Below, piece by piece: positions 56,981 through 64,000 of a DNA stretch of 64,000 nucleotides; the stretch's first letter is position 1, and every line of letters starts with the position of its first letter. The notes under the pieces are model-generated. The model saw nothing but the letters and a program-made list of their open reading frames with translations. It did no database searches and had not been told where the DNA came from. Source of the DNA: Gammaproteobacteria bacterium. GTDB lineage: Bacteria > Pseudomonadota > Gammaproteobacteria > Steroidobacterales > Steroidobacteraceae. The translations under genes were made by a program, and so were the position numbers. The stretch covers positions 1 to 64,000 of the forward strand of contig JANYHD010000035.1 of NCBI GenBank assembly GCA_025359205.1, in the 5' to 3' direction.

Positions 56981-57706
56981 ATGGCCAGTAAGCCGGTGCG
57001 CCACGGCGTGGCGCGGCACATTTCCAGGCTCGGACTGGCCTCGCGCAGCGAGGCCGCGGCGTGGGTGCGCTCCGGCAGGGTGCGGGTCAAGGGCCGCGCG
57101 GTGCACGATCCGGAATTTCCCGTGCGCGACGGCGTGGATGCGGTGGCGATCGACGGCGCAGACATGGCCGCCGCAAGCCGCGTGGTGGTGATGCTGAACA
57201 AGCCGCGCGGCCTCGTGACGACCACGCGCGACGAGCAGGGCAGGGCGACGGTGTATCAGTGCCTTGCGGGCGCGGGCCTGCCGTGGCTCGCGCCCGTCGG
57301 GCGTCTCGACAAGGCGAGCGAAGGCTTGCTGCTGTTCAGCAACGATCCGGCCTGGGCGGCGCGTGTCACTTCGCCCGCAACCGGGCCCGACAAGACCTAT
57401 CACGTGCAGATCGACCAGCTGCCCTCGGCCCGGTTGCTGCAGCAATTGGCGCAGGGCGTCGAGGTCGATGGCGAACGGCTGCGGGCGAAAGCGGCGCGCA
57501 GCCTGCGCAGCGGTGCACGGCATGCCTGGCTCGAGATCGTGCTGGTCGAGGGGCGCAACCGGCAGATCCGACGATTGCTGGAAGCCTGTGGCGTGGCGGT
57601 GTTGCGCCTGGTGCGCGTACACATCGGCAGCCTGGCGCTGGGCGAGCTGCCCAAGGGCCAATGGCGCCTGCTCGGCGAGCAGGAAATCGCGGCCCTGTGC
57701 GCCTGA
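56981..57706 (+). CDS. RsuA/RluB-family RNA pseudouridine synthase
   Basis: The 241-residue protein has an N-terminal S4 RNA-binding domain (RLGLASRSEAAAWVRSGRVRV) and the catalytic motif PVGRLDKASEGLLLF, whose Asp attacks the uridine, plus GRNRQIRRLLEACG at the end. It modifies a uridine in rRNA (small- or large-subunit type not distinguishable). Its stop lies inside the start region of the next gene, so the two are coupled. Confidence 0.92.
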   Translation: MASKPVRHGVARHISRLGLASRSEAAAWVRSGRVRVKGRAVHDPEFPVRDGVDAVAIDGADMAAASRVVVMLNKPRGLVTTTRDEQGRATVYQCLAGAGLPWLAPVGRLDKASEGLLLFSNDPAWAARVTSPATGPDKTYHVQIDQLPSARLLQQLAQGVEVDGERLRAKAARSLRSGARHAWLEIVLVEGRNRQIRRLLEACGVAVLRLVRVHIGSLALGELPKGQWRLLGEQEIAALCA

Positions 57707-58599
57707 ACTCCACACCGCTCCTGACGCAGCGCGAGTGCGAGGCCCTTTTAGCCGCGCGCGCCGCGGGCCACACGCAGGTCGAGTGCACGCTGGACCTGGG
57801 GCGCACGCGCAGCACCGTCGCCCTGGGCCTGGACGCGTGGACCTGGGAGGGCCGCGCCTTTCCTTACGCCGAGGGCTGCAAACCGCGGACGATCTATCAC
57901 TGGACGGGGAGCGGCTTTGAACCGGTCGCGTGTTATACGACCTCGCTGTTCAAGCTCGTGCCCACCGATTGGGGGCCGCCCACTTTCGAGATCGACGGCA
58001 TCAAGATGCTGCCGACCGCAAAGGTCTCGCCGTACGCCGATGCGCAGCGCAAGGTCGGGCTCATCGCTCCGCGCGGCAAGGTGGTGCTCGATACCTGCGG
58101 CGGGCTCGGCTATTTCACGGCCTGGTGCCTGCAGGACCGCGCGGCGCGAATACTGTCGTTTGAAAAGCACGCCGGCGTGCTATGGCTGCGCTCGCTCAAT
58201 CCCTGGTCACCCGATAGTCCCTGGCAGGAACCGCCGGGACCTGCGCTGCAGCTCGCGCAGGGCGACATCGCGCAGGAGATCCACGCGCTGCCGGACCGAT
58301 CGGTCGATGCCATCCTGCACGACCCGCCGCGCTTCGCGATCGCCGGTGAACTGTATTCGCAGCTCTTCTACGGGCAGCTGGCGCGGGTGCTGCGTCCTGG
58401 CGGCATGCTGTTCCACTACACCGGGGCGCCCAACAGCCTAAGCCGTGGGCGCGAACTCGCGCGGGAAGTGACCACGCGGCTCCGTCACGCGGGCTTCGCC
58501 GCCGAGCTCAATGGTGACGGCGTGCTGGCGCGCGCTACGGATGCTCGGCCTCCACGTGCACGCGTTCGCGCCGCACGAGGAACAGTCCGGCGGCGATGA
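57697..58599 (+). CDS. Archaeal-type predicted methyltransferase (COG2521-like)
   Basis: The 300-residue protein has a SAM loop VLDTCGGLGYFTAWCL, followed by ILHDPPRFAIAGELYSQLFYG and HYTGAPNSLSRGRELA. The DPPRF, GELYS and HYTG signatures are those I recall from COG2521 proteins, mainly archaeal. The start is GTG at 57697, overlapping the pseudouridine synthase stop by 10 bp. The natural function, possibly RNA or protein methylation, is unknown. The last 65 bp overlap the EamA gene on the other strand. Confidence 0.72.
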   Translation: MRLNSTPLLTQRECEALLAARAAGHTQVECTLDLGRTRSTVALGLDAWTWEGRAFPYAEGCKPRTIYHWTGSGFEPVACYTTSLFKLVPTDWGPPTFEIDGIKMLPTAKVSPYADAQRKVGLIAPRGKVVLDTCGGLGYFTAWCLQDRAARILSFEKHAGVLWLRSLNPWSPDSPWQEPPGPALQLAQGDIAQEIHALPDRSVDAILHDPPRFAIAGELYSQLFYGQLARVLRPGGMLFHYTGAPNSLSRGRELAREVTTRLRHAGFAAELNGDGVLARATDARPPRARVRAARGTVRRR

Positions 58600-59413
58600 T
58601 GATGGCAGCGCCGAGCAGCGTGTAGCCATCCGGGACGGTATGCCAGATCAGCCGGTCGAGTCCTAGCGTCCAAACGAGCGAAGTGTATTCGAACGGCGCG
58701 ATCGCGGAGACTTCGCCATGCCTGAAGGCGTAGGTGACGCCCCACTGCCCGCAGAAACCCGTGCTGCCGACACCAACAATGATCCAGGCATCGCTTGCGC
58801 GCACCGGCTGCCAGTGCGGCCAGGCGAGGACCGTGGAGCCCAACGCCAGCATCGAGATCAGCCAGAACATCAGGCTCTCCATCGAGTCAGTGCGTCCGAG
58901 TATGCGCACCGCGATGGCCGAGATCGTGTAGCAGACGGCTGAGGCGATGATCGCGAGTCCGCCCAGCGTCAGCACGTTTGCGCCGGTGGGTCGCAGCACC
59001 ACCAGCACGCCGGCGAGCCCGATGCCGATCGCGAGCCAGCGCGCAGCGCCGACGCGCTCGCCCAGCAACGGCACCGACAGCGCCGTAATCAGGAGCGGCG
59101 CCACGTAGAAGATCGCGTAGGTCTCGGTCATCGGCAGCTGCCGCAGTCCGTAGACGAATGTGGCCAGCATGACCACGGCCAGCGCGCCGCGCGCCATGTG
59201 TAAGGGCCAGCGCACGCGCAGCATTGCGCCAAAGGAGCTGCGCCAGGCGACGTAGACGTACACCAGCGGGAACGAGGCGAGGCTGCGCAGCGCCGTGACC
59301 TGCATGGGCGAATAATGCTGCGCCAGCAGCTTCATGCCGGCATCCATCACGGTGAACAGCGCCGCCGCCACGACCATGGCGACGATGCCGGGCAGATTCT
59401 TGTTGGCGCCCAT
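58535..59413 (-). CDS. EamA/DMT-family transporter
   Basis: The 292-residue protein has ten TM helices in two EamA halves. It starts GANKNLPGIVAMVVAAALF; SLASFPLVYVYVAW and FEYTSLVWTLGLDRLIW mark the halves. Such proteins export or import metabolites or drugs; the substrate is unknown. A 19-bp palindrome lies in the 47-bp divergent gap to the SLOG gene. Confidence 0.9.
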   Translation of the reverse strand: MGANKNLPGIVAMVVAAALFTVMDAGMKLLAQHYSPMQVTALRSLASFPLVYVYVAWRSSFGAMLRVRWPLHMARGALAVVMLATFVYGLRQLPMTETYAIFYVAPLLITALSVPLLGERVGAARWLAIGIGLAGVLVVLRPTGANVLTLGGLAIIASAVCYTISAIAVRILGRTDSMESLMFWLISMLALGSTVLAWPHWQPVRASDAWIIVGVGSTGFCGQWGVTYAFRHGEVSAIAPFEYTSLVWTLGLDRLIWHTVPDGYTLLGAAIIIAAGLFLVRRERVHVEAEHP

Positions 59414-59437
59414 GATTCCCAAAGTCCGCGGCGGCCG

Positions 59438-59456
59438 GTGACTGTAATACAATCAC
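59438..59456. promoter_or_regulatory. Near-perfect 19-bp palindrome between divergent genes
   Basis: GTGACTGTAATACAATCAC: nine-base arms around a central A with one mismatched pair. It contains TACAAT (59448-59453), which could be a -10 element seven bases before the GTG at 59461, giving a nearly leaderless transcript. It may be an operator for both genes. The type of regulator is not evident. Confidence 0.5.
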
Positions 59457-59460
59457 TGCG

Positions 59461-61224
59461 GTGGGCATAGGCGCGAACTCCATCACCGGCAATTCCCCTT
59501 TCATCGTCGGCGTGTCGGGTCATCGCGACCTGCATCCCGCCGATCGCGCTCGCCTGCGCGAGGCGGTGCGCTCCTTCGTGCGGGAAATCCGCGGCCACCT
59601 GCCAGACACGGAATTGCACGTCATGGTCGGCATGGCCGAGGGCGCCGACCTGCTGGTCGCGCAGGCCGCGCTGGAACTCGGGGTGCGCGTCGAAGCGGTG
59701 CTGCCCATGCCGCTGGCGAATTACGCCGCGGACTTCGACCCGGATACCTTCAACGTGCTGCGTGAACTGCTGGCGCTGCCCGAGGTCAGCTGCACGGAAC
59801 TGGCGCCGCCGCCGCCCGCGCTGGCCGGCAACATTGCGGTTGGCCGCGACGCCATGTACGCCAACCTCACCGAGACGCTGATCCGCCGCAGCAGCCTGCT
59901 GCTCGCGCTTTGGGATGGCAAGCCTTCAGCGCTGAGCGGCGGCACCGCCGACACCGTGCTGCGCTTCCTCGGCGTGCGTACCGACGCCAACCAGTCAACC
60001 GACAACATCGCCATGGTTGATATCGCCGAGGACCTCGATACCGCCGAGCGGCTGGTCTACTGGGCGCCGGCGGTGCGCGGCGCTGGCGACGCCACGGCCG
60101 AGATGCGCCCGCCTGGCTTCCTGCGGGGGCTCGGCGACAACACCTTGCAGATGCAGCAAGCCATGCCCACGCCGCTGGTGCATCAGCTGGCGGCCCTGAA
60201 CCAGTACAACCGCGAGTACCGGCAGCTGCACGCGGACGGGAGTCTTGGAGCACCCGATTCGTTGCTCGCGGTACTCCCGGACGATGTGCCACTCGCTGCA
60301 GGGCTGCGCCTCGAGGACATCGACGCGCAATACGGCAAGGCCGATGCGCTGGCCGTGCATTACCAGCGGCGCTCCGACCTGTTGTTCCGGCTGTTCGGCG
60401 TGATGACCTTTACGATGGGCCTTGCCTATCTCGCCTACGAGAAGCTGACTGAATCGAAACTGGTGCTGATCGCCTACCTCGCGGTCATGTTCACCAGCCT
60501 TGGCCTGTACTACGTGCTGCACGGCCGCCACTGGTTTGCCAAGCACCTGACCTACCGCGCACTGGCCGAGACGATGCGCGTGAAGTTCTACCTGCGCCTT
60601 GCGAACGTCGATCACCGCGTCGATGCCAGCGAGGTGCTGTCGCTGTCGGGCATCGACCGCTTCCGCGGCTTCAGCTGGATCGGCTACGTGCTGGCCGGCG
60701 TGGAAGTGCCAGACCTCCATGCAGCCAACGACGCCGAACTGGAGGAGCGCCGGCTGCGCTGCGTGGAGCAGCAATGGATCGAGAGCCAGCACCGCTATTT
60801 CACGCGCAAGGTGGCCAGCCTTGAGCAGAGCAGCCGCCGCATCCGCCAGCTGCGCAACACGCTGCTCGGCGTGATCCTGGTGGTGATCATTGCATTGTTC
60901 CTGTTCGGCGAGGCGCTGCATCGTCAGCAACTGGGTTATGGCGTCTCGCTGCAGAACCTGCTCACCTTCTGCATGGGCTTCCTGGCCGTGCTGCTCGGCG
61001 CTTGGGAATTGCACCAGAACAAGATGGCGACGCGCGAGCTGCTGTGGCAATACCGTAACCAGCTGCGGCACTTCGCCCGCGCCCGGCTCGACCTGGCGCG
61101 CTTCACGACGCAGAGCCGGCGCAATGACGTGCTGGTGGCCCTGGGCAAGGATTCACTGATGGAAAGCTACCTGTGGACGATCCACCGGTATCACCGCGAG
61201 CACGAGCCGCCGACCGGCCATTGA
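59461..61224 (+). CDS. SLOG-domain protein with SLATT-like membrane region
   Basis: The 587-residue protein starts at GTG 59461. Residues 13-85 read as a SLOG nucleotide-sensing domain: FIVGVSGHRDLHPAD, LHVMVGMAEGADLLVAQAAL, VLPMP. A linker follows, then paired TM helices (309-327, 333-354), a juxtamembrane helix WFAKHLTYRALAETMRVKFY typical of SLATT effectors, a cytoplasmic stretch and a second TM pair (467-484, 497-515). SLOG and SLATT proteins belong to nucleotide-signalled membrane effectors, some antiviral. No cyclase partner is adjacent. The function is inferred. Confidence 0.7.
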   Translation: MGIGANSITGNSPFIVGVSGHRDLHPADRARLREAVRSFVREIRGHLPDTELHVMVGMAEGADLLVAQAALELGVRVEAVLPMPLANYAADFDPDTFNVLRELLALPEVSCTELAPPPPALAGNIAVGRDAMYANLTETLIRRSSLLLALWDGKPSALSGGTADTVLRFLGVRTDANQSTDNIAMVDIAEDLDTAERLVYWAPAVRGAGDATAEMRPPGFLRGLGDNTLQMQQAMPTPLVHQLAALNQYNREYRQLHADGSLGAPDSLLAVLPDDVPLAAGLRLEDIDAQYGKADALAVHYQRRSDLLFRLFGVMTFTMGLAYLAYEKLTESKLVLIAYLAVMFTSLGLYYVLHGRHWFAKHLTYRALAETMRVKFYLRLANVDHRVDASEVLSLSGIDRFRGFSWIGYVLAGVEVPDLHAANDAELEERRLRCVEQQWIESQHRYFTRKVASLEQSSRRIRQLRNTLLGVILVVIIALFLFGEALHRQQLGYGVSLQNLLTFCMGFLAVLLGAWELHQNKMATRELLWQYRNQLRHFARARLDLARFTTQSRRNDVLVALGKDSLMESYLWTIHRYHREHEPPTGH

Positions 61225-61253
61225 TTTCAGCCGGCGGGTCTGGCGGCGTACGC

Positions 61254-61463
61254 TCAGTAGTGAGGCGGCGGCTCGTGTGCGGTCGCGCTGGCGCCGCCCA
61301 GATCTTCGTAGCCTGCCAGCCGCTCGCTGACAACGCGCAGGCGCTCGCGCAGTTCCGCCAGCTCGCGCTGTTGGTGAGCACAGGTCGAGCCGAGTCCCGC
61401 GACCGTGTCCTCAAGGTGCATGAGCTTGATCTCGAGCGACTCGAAGCGCTGCTGCTCGTTCAT
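61254..61463 (-). CDS. slyX: SlyX-family protein
   Basis: The 69-residue protein has a coiled coil (FESLEIKLMHLEDTVAGL, QQRELAELRERLRVVSERL) and the characteristic PPPHY end. Its function is unknown; the family is widely distributed in proteobacteria. The start overlaps the phosphofructokinase stop by 4 bp (ATGA), so they are cotranscribed. Confidence 0.92.
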   Translation of the reverse strand: MNEQQRFESLEIKLMHLEDTVAGLGSTCAHQQRELAELRERLRVVSERLAGYEDLGGASATAHEPPPHY

Positions 61464-62734
61464 TTGAGCGTGTATTCGCCCTTGAGCTTGCGCCGCACGG
61501 CCTTGCCGCGCAGCCGCGCGTAGCTGGGCAGGCCGTTGCGATAGGGCGGGTAGTCCTCGCCGCCGATCAGCGGCTCGAGGTAGCGGCGACAGGCGGGCGT
61601 GATGCCAAAGCCGTCCGCAGTAATGAAATGACGGGGCACCGTCTTCTCGACGTTCGCCACCGACTCGAGCGGCACCGGCACGATCTTCCAGCGATAGGGC
61701 TTCGACGAGAGCCGTTTGATCGCCGGCATCACGCCGTGCTTGCCCTGCACGGCATATTCAACCGCCGCCTTGCCGACCGCATAGGCCTGGTCGACGTCGA
61801 CTTTCGAGGCGATGTGGCGCGCGGCGCGCTGCAGGTAGTCGGCCACCGCCCAGTGGAATTTGTAGCCGTGCGCCTCGCGCACCATGTTGGCTACCACCGG
61901 GCCTACGCCGCCCAGCTGGGTGTGGCCGAAGGCGTCCTTGGTGCCCGCCTCTGCGAGGAATTTACCATCAGCGTAGTGCGCACCCTCCGATACCACGATG
62001 ACGCAATAGCCGTAGTCGGTGACGCACTGCTGCACGCGTGCCAGGAATTGCTCGCGCTCGAACGCGATCTCCGGGAACAGGATGATGTGCGGCGCATCGC
62101 CGGCCTTGTGGCCCGCCAATCCGCCCGCCGCCGCGATCCAGCCAGCATGGCGGCCCATCACCTCGAGCACGAACACCCGCGTCGATGTGCGCGCCATCGA
62201 GGCCACGTCCATCGCACCCTCGAGCGTCGAAACCGCGATGTACTTGGCCACCGAGCCGAAGCCCGGGCAACAGTCCGTGTGCGGCAGGTCGTTGTCGACC
62301 GTCTTGGGCACGCCGATGCAGGCGATCGGATAACCCAGTTGCGTGCCGATCTGCGCCACCTTGTGCGCGGTGTCCATCGAGTCGTTGCCGCCGTTGTAGA
62401 AGAAATAGCCGATGTCGTGGGCACGGAACACCTCGATCAGGCGCTCGTACTCGGCGCGGTTCTGGTCCAGTCCCTTGAGCTTGAAGCGCGCGGAACCAAA
62501 GGCACCGGAGGGAGTGTGGCGCAGCGCCCGGATGGTCGCGCGGTCCTCGGCACCGACGTCGATCAGGTCCTCGGTGAGGATCCCGACGATGCCATCGCGC
62601 CCGGCATAGACCTTGCCGATGTGGGCGCGGTGCTTCATCGCGGTCTCGATTACGCCGCAGGCCGAGGCATTGATGACGGCGGTGACGCCTCCAGACTGGG
62701 CATAGACGGCGTTGCGGGGCTTGGGTCTGGACAT
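61460..62734 (-). CDS. pfp: PPi-dependent 6-phosphofructokinase
   Basis: From ATG 62734 the product is 424 residues. The active-site motifs are GGNDS (115-119), with Asp118 at the position that blocks ATP in PPi enzymes, and PKTVDND (143-149), where Lys144 replaces the Gly of ATP enzymes. Later motifs MGRHAGWIAAAGG fit. It interconverts fructose-6-phosphate and fructose-1,6-bisphosphate using PPi, reversibly. slyX follows in the same operon. hppA and adk are close by. Confidence 0.93.
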   Translation of the reverse strand: MSRPKPRNAVYAQSGGVTAVINASACGVIETAMKHRAHIGKVYAGRDGIVGILTEDLIDVGAEDRATIRALRHTPSGAFGSARFKLKGLDQNRAEYERLIEVFRAHDIGYFFYNGGNDSMDTAHKVAQIGTQLGYPIACIGVPKTVDNDLPHTDCCPGFGSVAKYIAVSTLEGAMDVASMARTSTRVFVLEVMGRHAGWIAAAGGLAGHKAGDAPHIILFPEIAFEREQFLARVQQCVTDYGYCVIVVSEGAHYADGKFLAEAGTKDAFGHTQLGGVGPVVANMVREAHGYKFHWAVADYLQRAARHIASKVDVDQAYAVGKAAVEYAVQGKHGVMPAIKRLSSKPYRWKIVPVPLESVANVEKTVPRHFITADGFGITPACRRYLEPLIGGEDYPPYRNGLPSYARLRGKAVRRKLKGEYTLK

Positions 62735-62845
62735 GGCTCGCTCTCCGGGCTTGGGGGTACCTGGTGAACGCGCAGGATAGCCCAAGGCAGCGGGCGCGGC
62801 AGCGGGTGTTTGACCACGCCCGGAGTGCTCGGTACCTTGTCGCAC

Positions 62846-63769
62846 ATGCGTATCGTCCTGTTAGGTGCGCCCGGCTCGGGCAAAGGCACCCAGGCGCAGC
62901 GGCTGGTCGCGCGCTTTGGGGTTCCACAGATTTCCACCGGCGACCTGCTGCGCTCGGCGGTGGCGCGCGGCACGCCGCTCGGCCTCAAGGCCACGGCGGC
63001 GATGGACGCCGGCGCGCTGGTGTCAGACGAGATCGTCATCGCCATCATCCGCGAGCGGCTCGGGCAAATGGACGTCGCCGGCGGCTACATCCTCGATGGC
63101 TTCCCGCGCAATCTCGCGCAGGCGCGTTCACTCGCGTCGATGCTGGCGGCAATTGGCCAGCCGCTCGATGCCGTGGTGCTGTTCAACGTGGATTATGGCG
63201 AGATTACGCGGCGCATCTCCGGCCGTCGGACCTGTCCGAACTGCGGCACGATCTACAATGTGCATGACGCGGCCACGCCTGGCATCACCCACTGCACGAG
63301 CTGCGCCGCCGGGCCGGCGCTCACGCAGCGCCCGGACGACAACGAACAGACCGTCACGCGCCGGCTGGCGGTTTATGACGAGCAGACGCGGCCGCTGATC
63401 GAGCACTACCGCGCGCAGGGCCTGCTGCGCAGTGTGGATGCGGAGGGTCCGGTGGACGAAGTGACCGCGCGCCTGATCGCCGTGCTCGCACCGGCAACCG
63501 CGGCTTCCAGGTCGGCTCCAATGCGCAAGGCGAAGGCGAAGACCAAAGCCAAACCTAAGGCCAAACGTAAGCCCAAACCCAAACCCAAGCCCAAGACTAA
63601 GGCCAAAGCCAAAGCCAAAGCCAAAGCGAGGGGCAAAGCGCGGCCGAAGGCGAAGCAACGCGCAAAGGCGCGGCTGGCACCTGCTCGCAAAGCGACACGC
63701 ACGAGCGTACGCAAGACCGCACGCAAGAAGGCGCGCAAGGGTTCACGCAAGAGCCCGCGCCGCGGCTAG
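62846..63769 (+). CDS. adk: Adenylate kinase with a histone-H1-like Lys-rich tail
   Basis: The 307-residue product starts at ATG 62846 (an upstream ATG at 62810 is not conserved-looking). Residues 1-220 are a complete adenylate kinase: P-loop GAPGSGKGT, NMP-binding DGFPRN, and a zinc LID with C130, C133, C150, C153. Residues 221-307 are unusual: about 87 residues almost entirely Lys, Ala, Pro and Arg, in KAK/KPK repeats resembling histone H1 or AlgP. The tail probably binds DNA or RNA. The stop overlaps the rnd stop by two bases. Confidence 0.95.
   Translation: MRIVLLGAPGSGKGTQAQRLVARFGVPQISTGDLLRSAVARGTPLGLKATAAMDAGALVSDEIVIAIIRERLGQMDVAGGYILDGFPRNLAQARSLASMLAAIGQPLDAVVLFNVDYGEITRRISGRRTCPNCGTIYNVHDAATPGITHCTSCAAGPALTQRPDDNEQTVTRRLAVYDEQTRPLIEHYRAQGLLRSVDAEGPVDEVTARLIAVLAPATAASRSAPMRKAKAKTKAKPKAKRKPKPKPKPKTKAKAKAKAKARGKARPKAKQRAKARLAPARKATRTSVRKTARKKARKGSRKSPRRG
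63524..63650 (+). repeat. Imperfect GCCAAA-type hexamer repeats encoding the Lys-rich tail
   Basis: Tandem six-base units near GCCAAA and CCCAAA run through the Lys-rich part of adk, encoding Ala-Lys and Pro-Lys pairs. The copies differ slightly, so length variation between strains by slippage is likely. Confidence 0.7.
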
Positions 63770-64000
63770 ACCGCCTTCAGCAGTTCCTCGCCGATGATCG
63801 CGCGGCGCCAGCCGCGCATTAGCGCTCCCTCGCGCACGCCGCGGGCGAGCTGTTCCAATTCGCGCCGAGTTGCCAGTATTTCCGGTGGCAGTTCGAGTGA
63901 GCCGGCGATACGACGCGTGACATCCGCAAGGCGCGCCACCTGTTCGACCTGCTCCGGGTCCGGACGCCGGCGCTGCGGCAGCGGTGCAGGCGGCTTCGGG
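63766..64000 (-). CDS. rnd: Ribonuclease D, C-terminal part (cut by window)
   Basis: The reverse strand reads the last 78 codons of an open frame ending TAG at 63766. The residues include SLELPPEILATRRELEQLA and GWRRAIIGEELLKAV, which is the end of the RNase D HRDC region as I recall it. RNase D trims tRNA 3' ends. The catalytic exonuclease domain lies outside the window. Convergent with adk, two bases of overlap. Confidence 0.8.
   Translation of the reverse strand, partial: PKPPAPLPQRRRPDPEQVEQVARLADVTRRIAGSLELPPEILATRRELEQLARGVREGALMRGWRRAIIGEELLKAV

Overview
The window is GC-rich chromosomal DNA with dense, mostly operonic genes. It looks like a gammaproteobacterium of the Xanthomonadales/Nevskiales/Steroidobacterales group. 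The pointers are Kdo kinase (KdkA) beside WaaA, GlnE, CreBC, DsbD, SlyX, Ada, an RND pump, TolC and a TonB-dependent receptor, in a housekeeping-rich and transposon-free setting. The order-level placement is inference. I saw no rRNA, tRNA, CRISPR array, prophage or insertion sequence.

Layout. 1-5000 (minus): envelope and redox genes, namely a TlpA-like thioredoxin (partial), dsbD, a frameshifted exported protein, an M48 metalloprotease and an exported protein of unknown function. 5189-7401: groES-groL behind a promoter with a near-consensus CIRCE operator, ending in two tandem hairpins. 8042-13126: creB-creC, then an exported VIT/VWA protein whose C-terminus is a PEP-CTERM-like sorting tail, then an exosortase; a cre-tag-like direct repeat lies between creC and the VIT gene. 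I consider this a self-contained, two-component-regulated dedicated exosortase module and the most interesting system here. 13163-19677: RDD protein, RND adaptor and pump, Ala-rich DUF5610-like protein. 19709-24596: serine hydrolase, a MocR-like regulator with a destroyed PLP site and an extra C-terminal domain, and a divergent MFS transporter. 24561-29468: nitrilase, TonB receptor and TPR-sulfotransferase in one operon.

29628-36081: ABC-F ATPase, exported isoaspartyl peptidase, a predicted structured small RNA with its own promoter and terminator, glnE and a CHCC zinc-finger protein. 36115-42117: lipopolysaccharide genes (DUF6165, heptosyltransferase-like, kdkA, waaA), a TolC-like channel, rhodanese and pcm. 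42290-48109: GGDEF/EAL protein, PIG-L deacetylase, ada and an APC permease. 48262-53773: an operon of exported hydrolases with a membrane protein and a methyltransferase.

53770-64000: proton-pumping pyrophosphatase, DoxX, DUF1348, a pseudouridine synthase coupled to an archaeal-type methyltransferase, an EamA transporter, a SLOG plus SLATT-like membrane protein that resembles nucleotide-sensing effectors, PPi-dependent phosphofructokinase with slyX, an adenylate kinase carrying a histone-H1-like tail, and the C-terminus of RNase D. H+-PPase, PPi-PFK and Adk within 10 kb suggest metabolism linked to pyrophosphate. Starts were chosen by eye from Shine-Dalgarno sequences, signal peptides and overlaps; where uncertain this is stated. 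Motif positions were counted by hand, and no database search was run.
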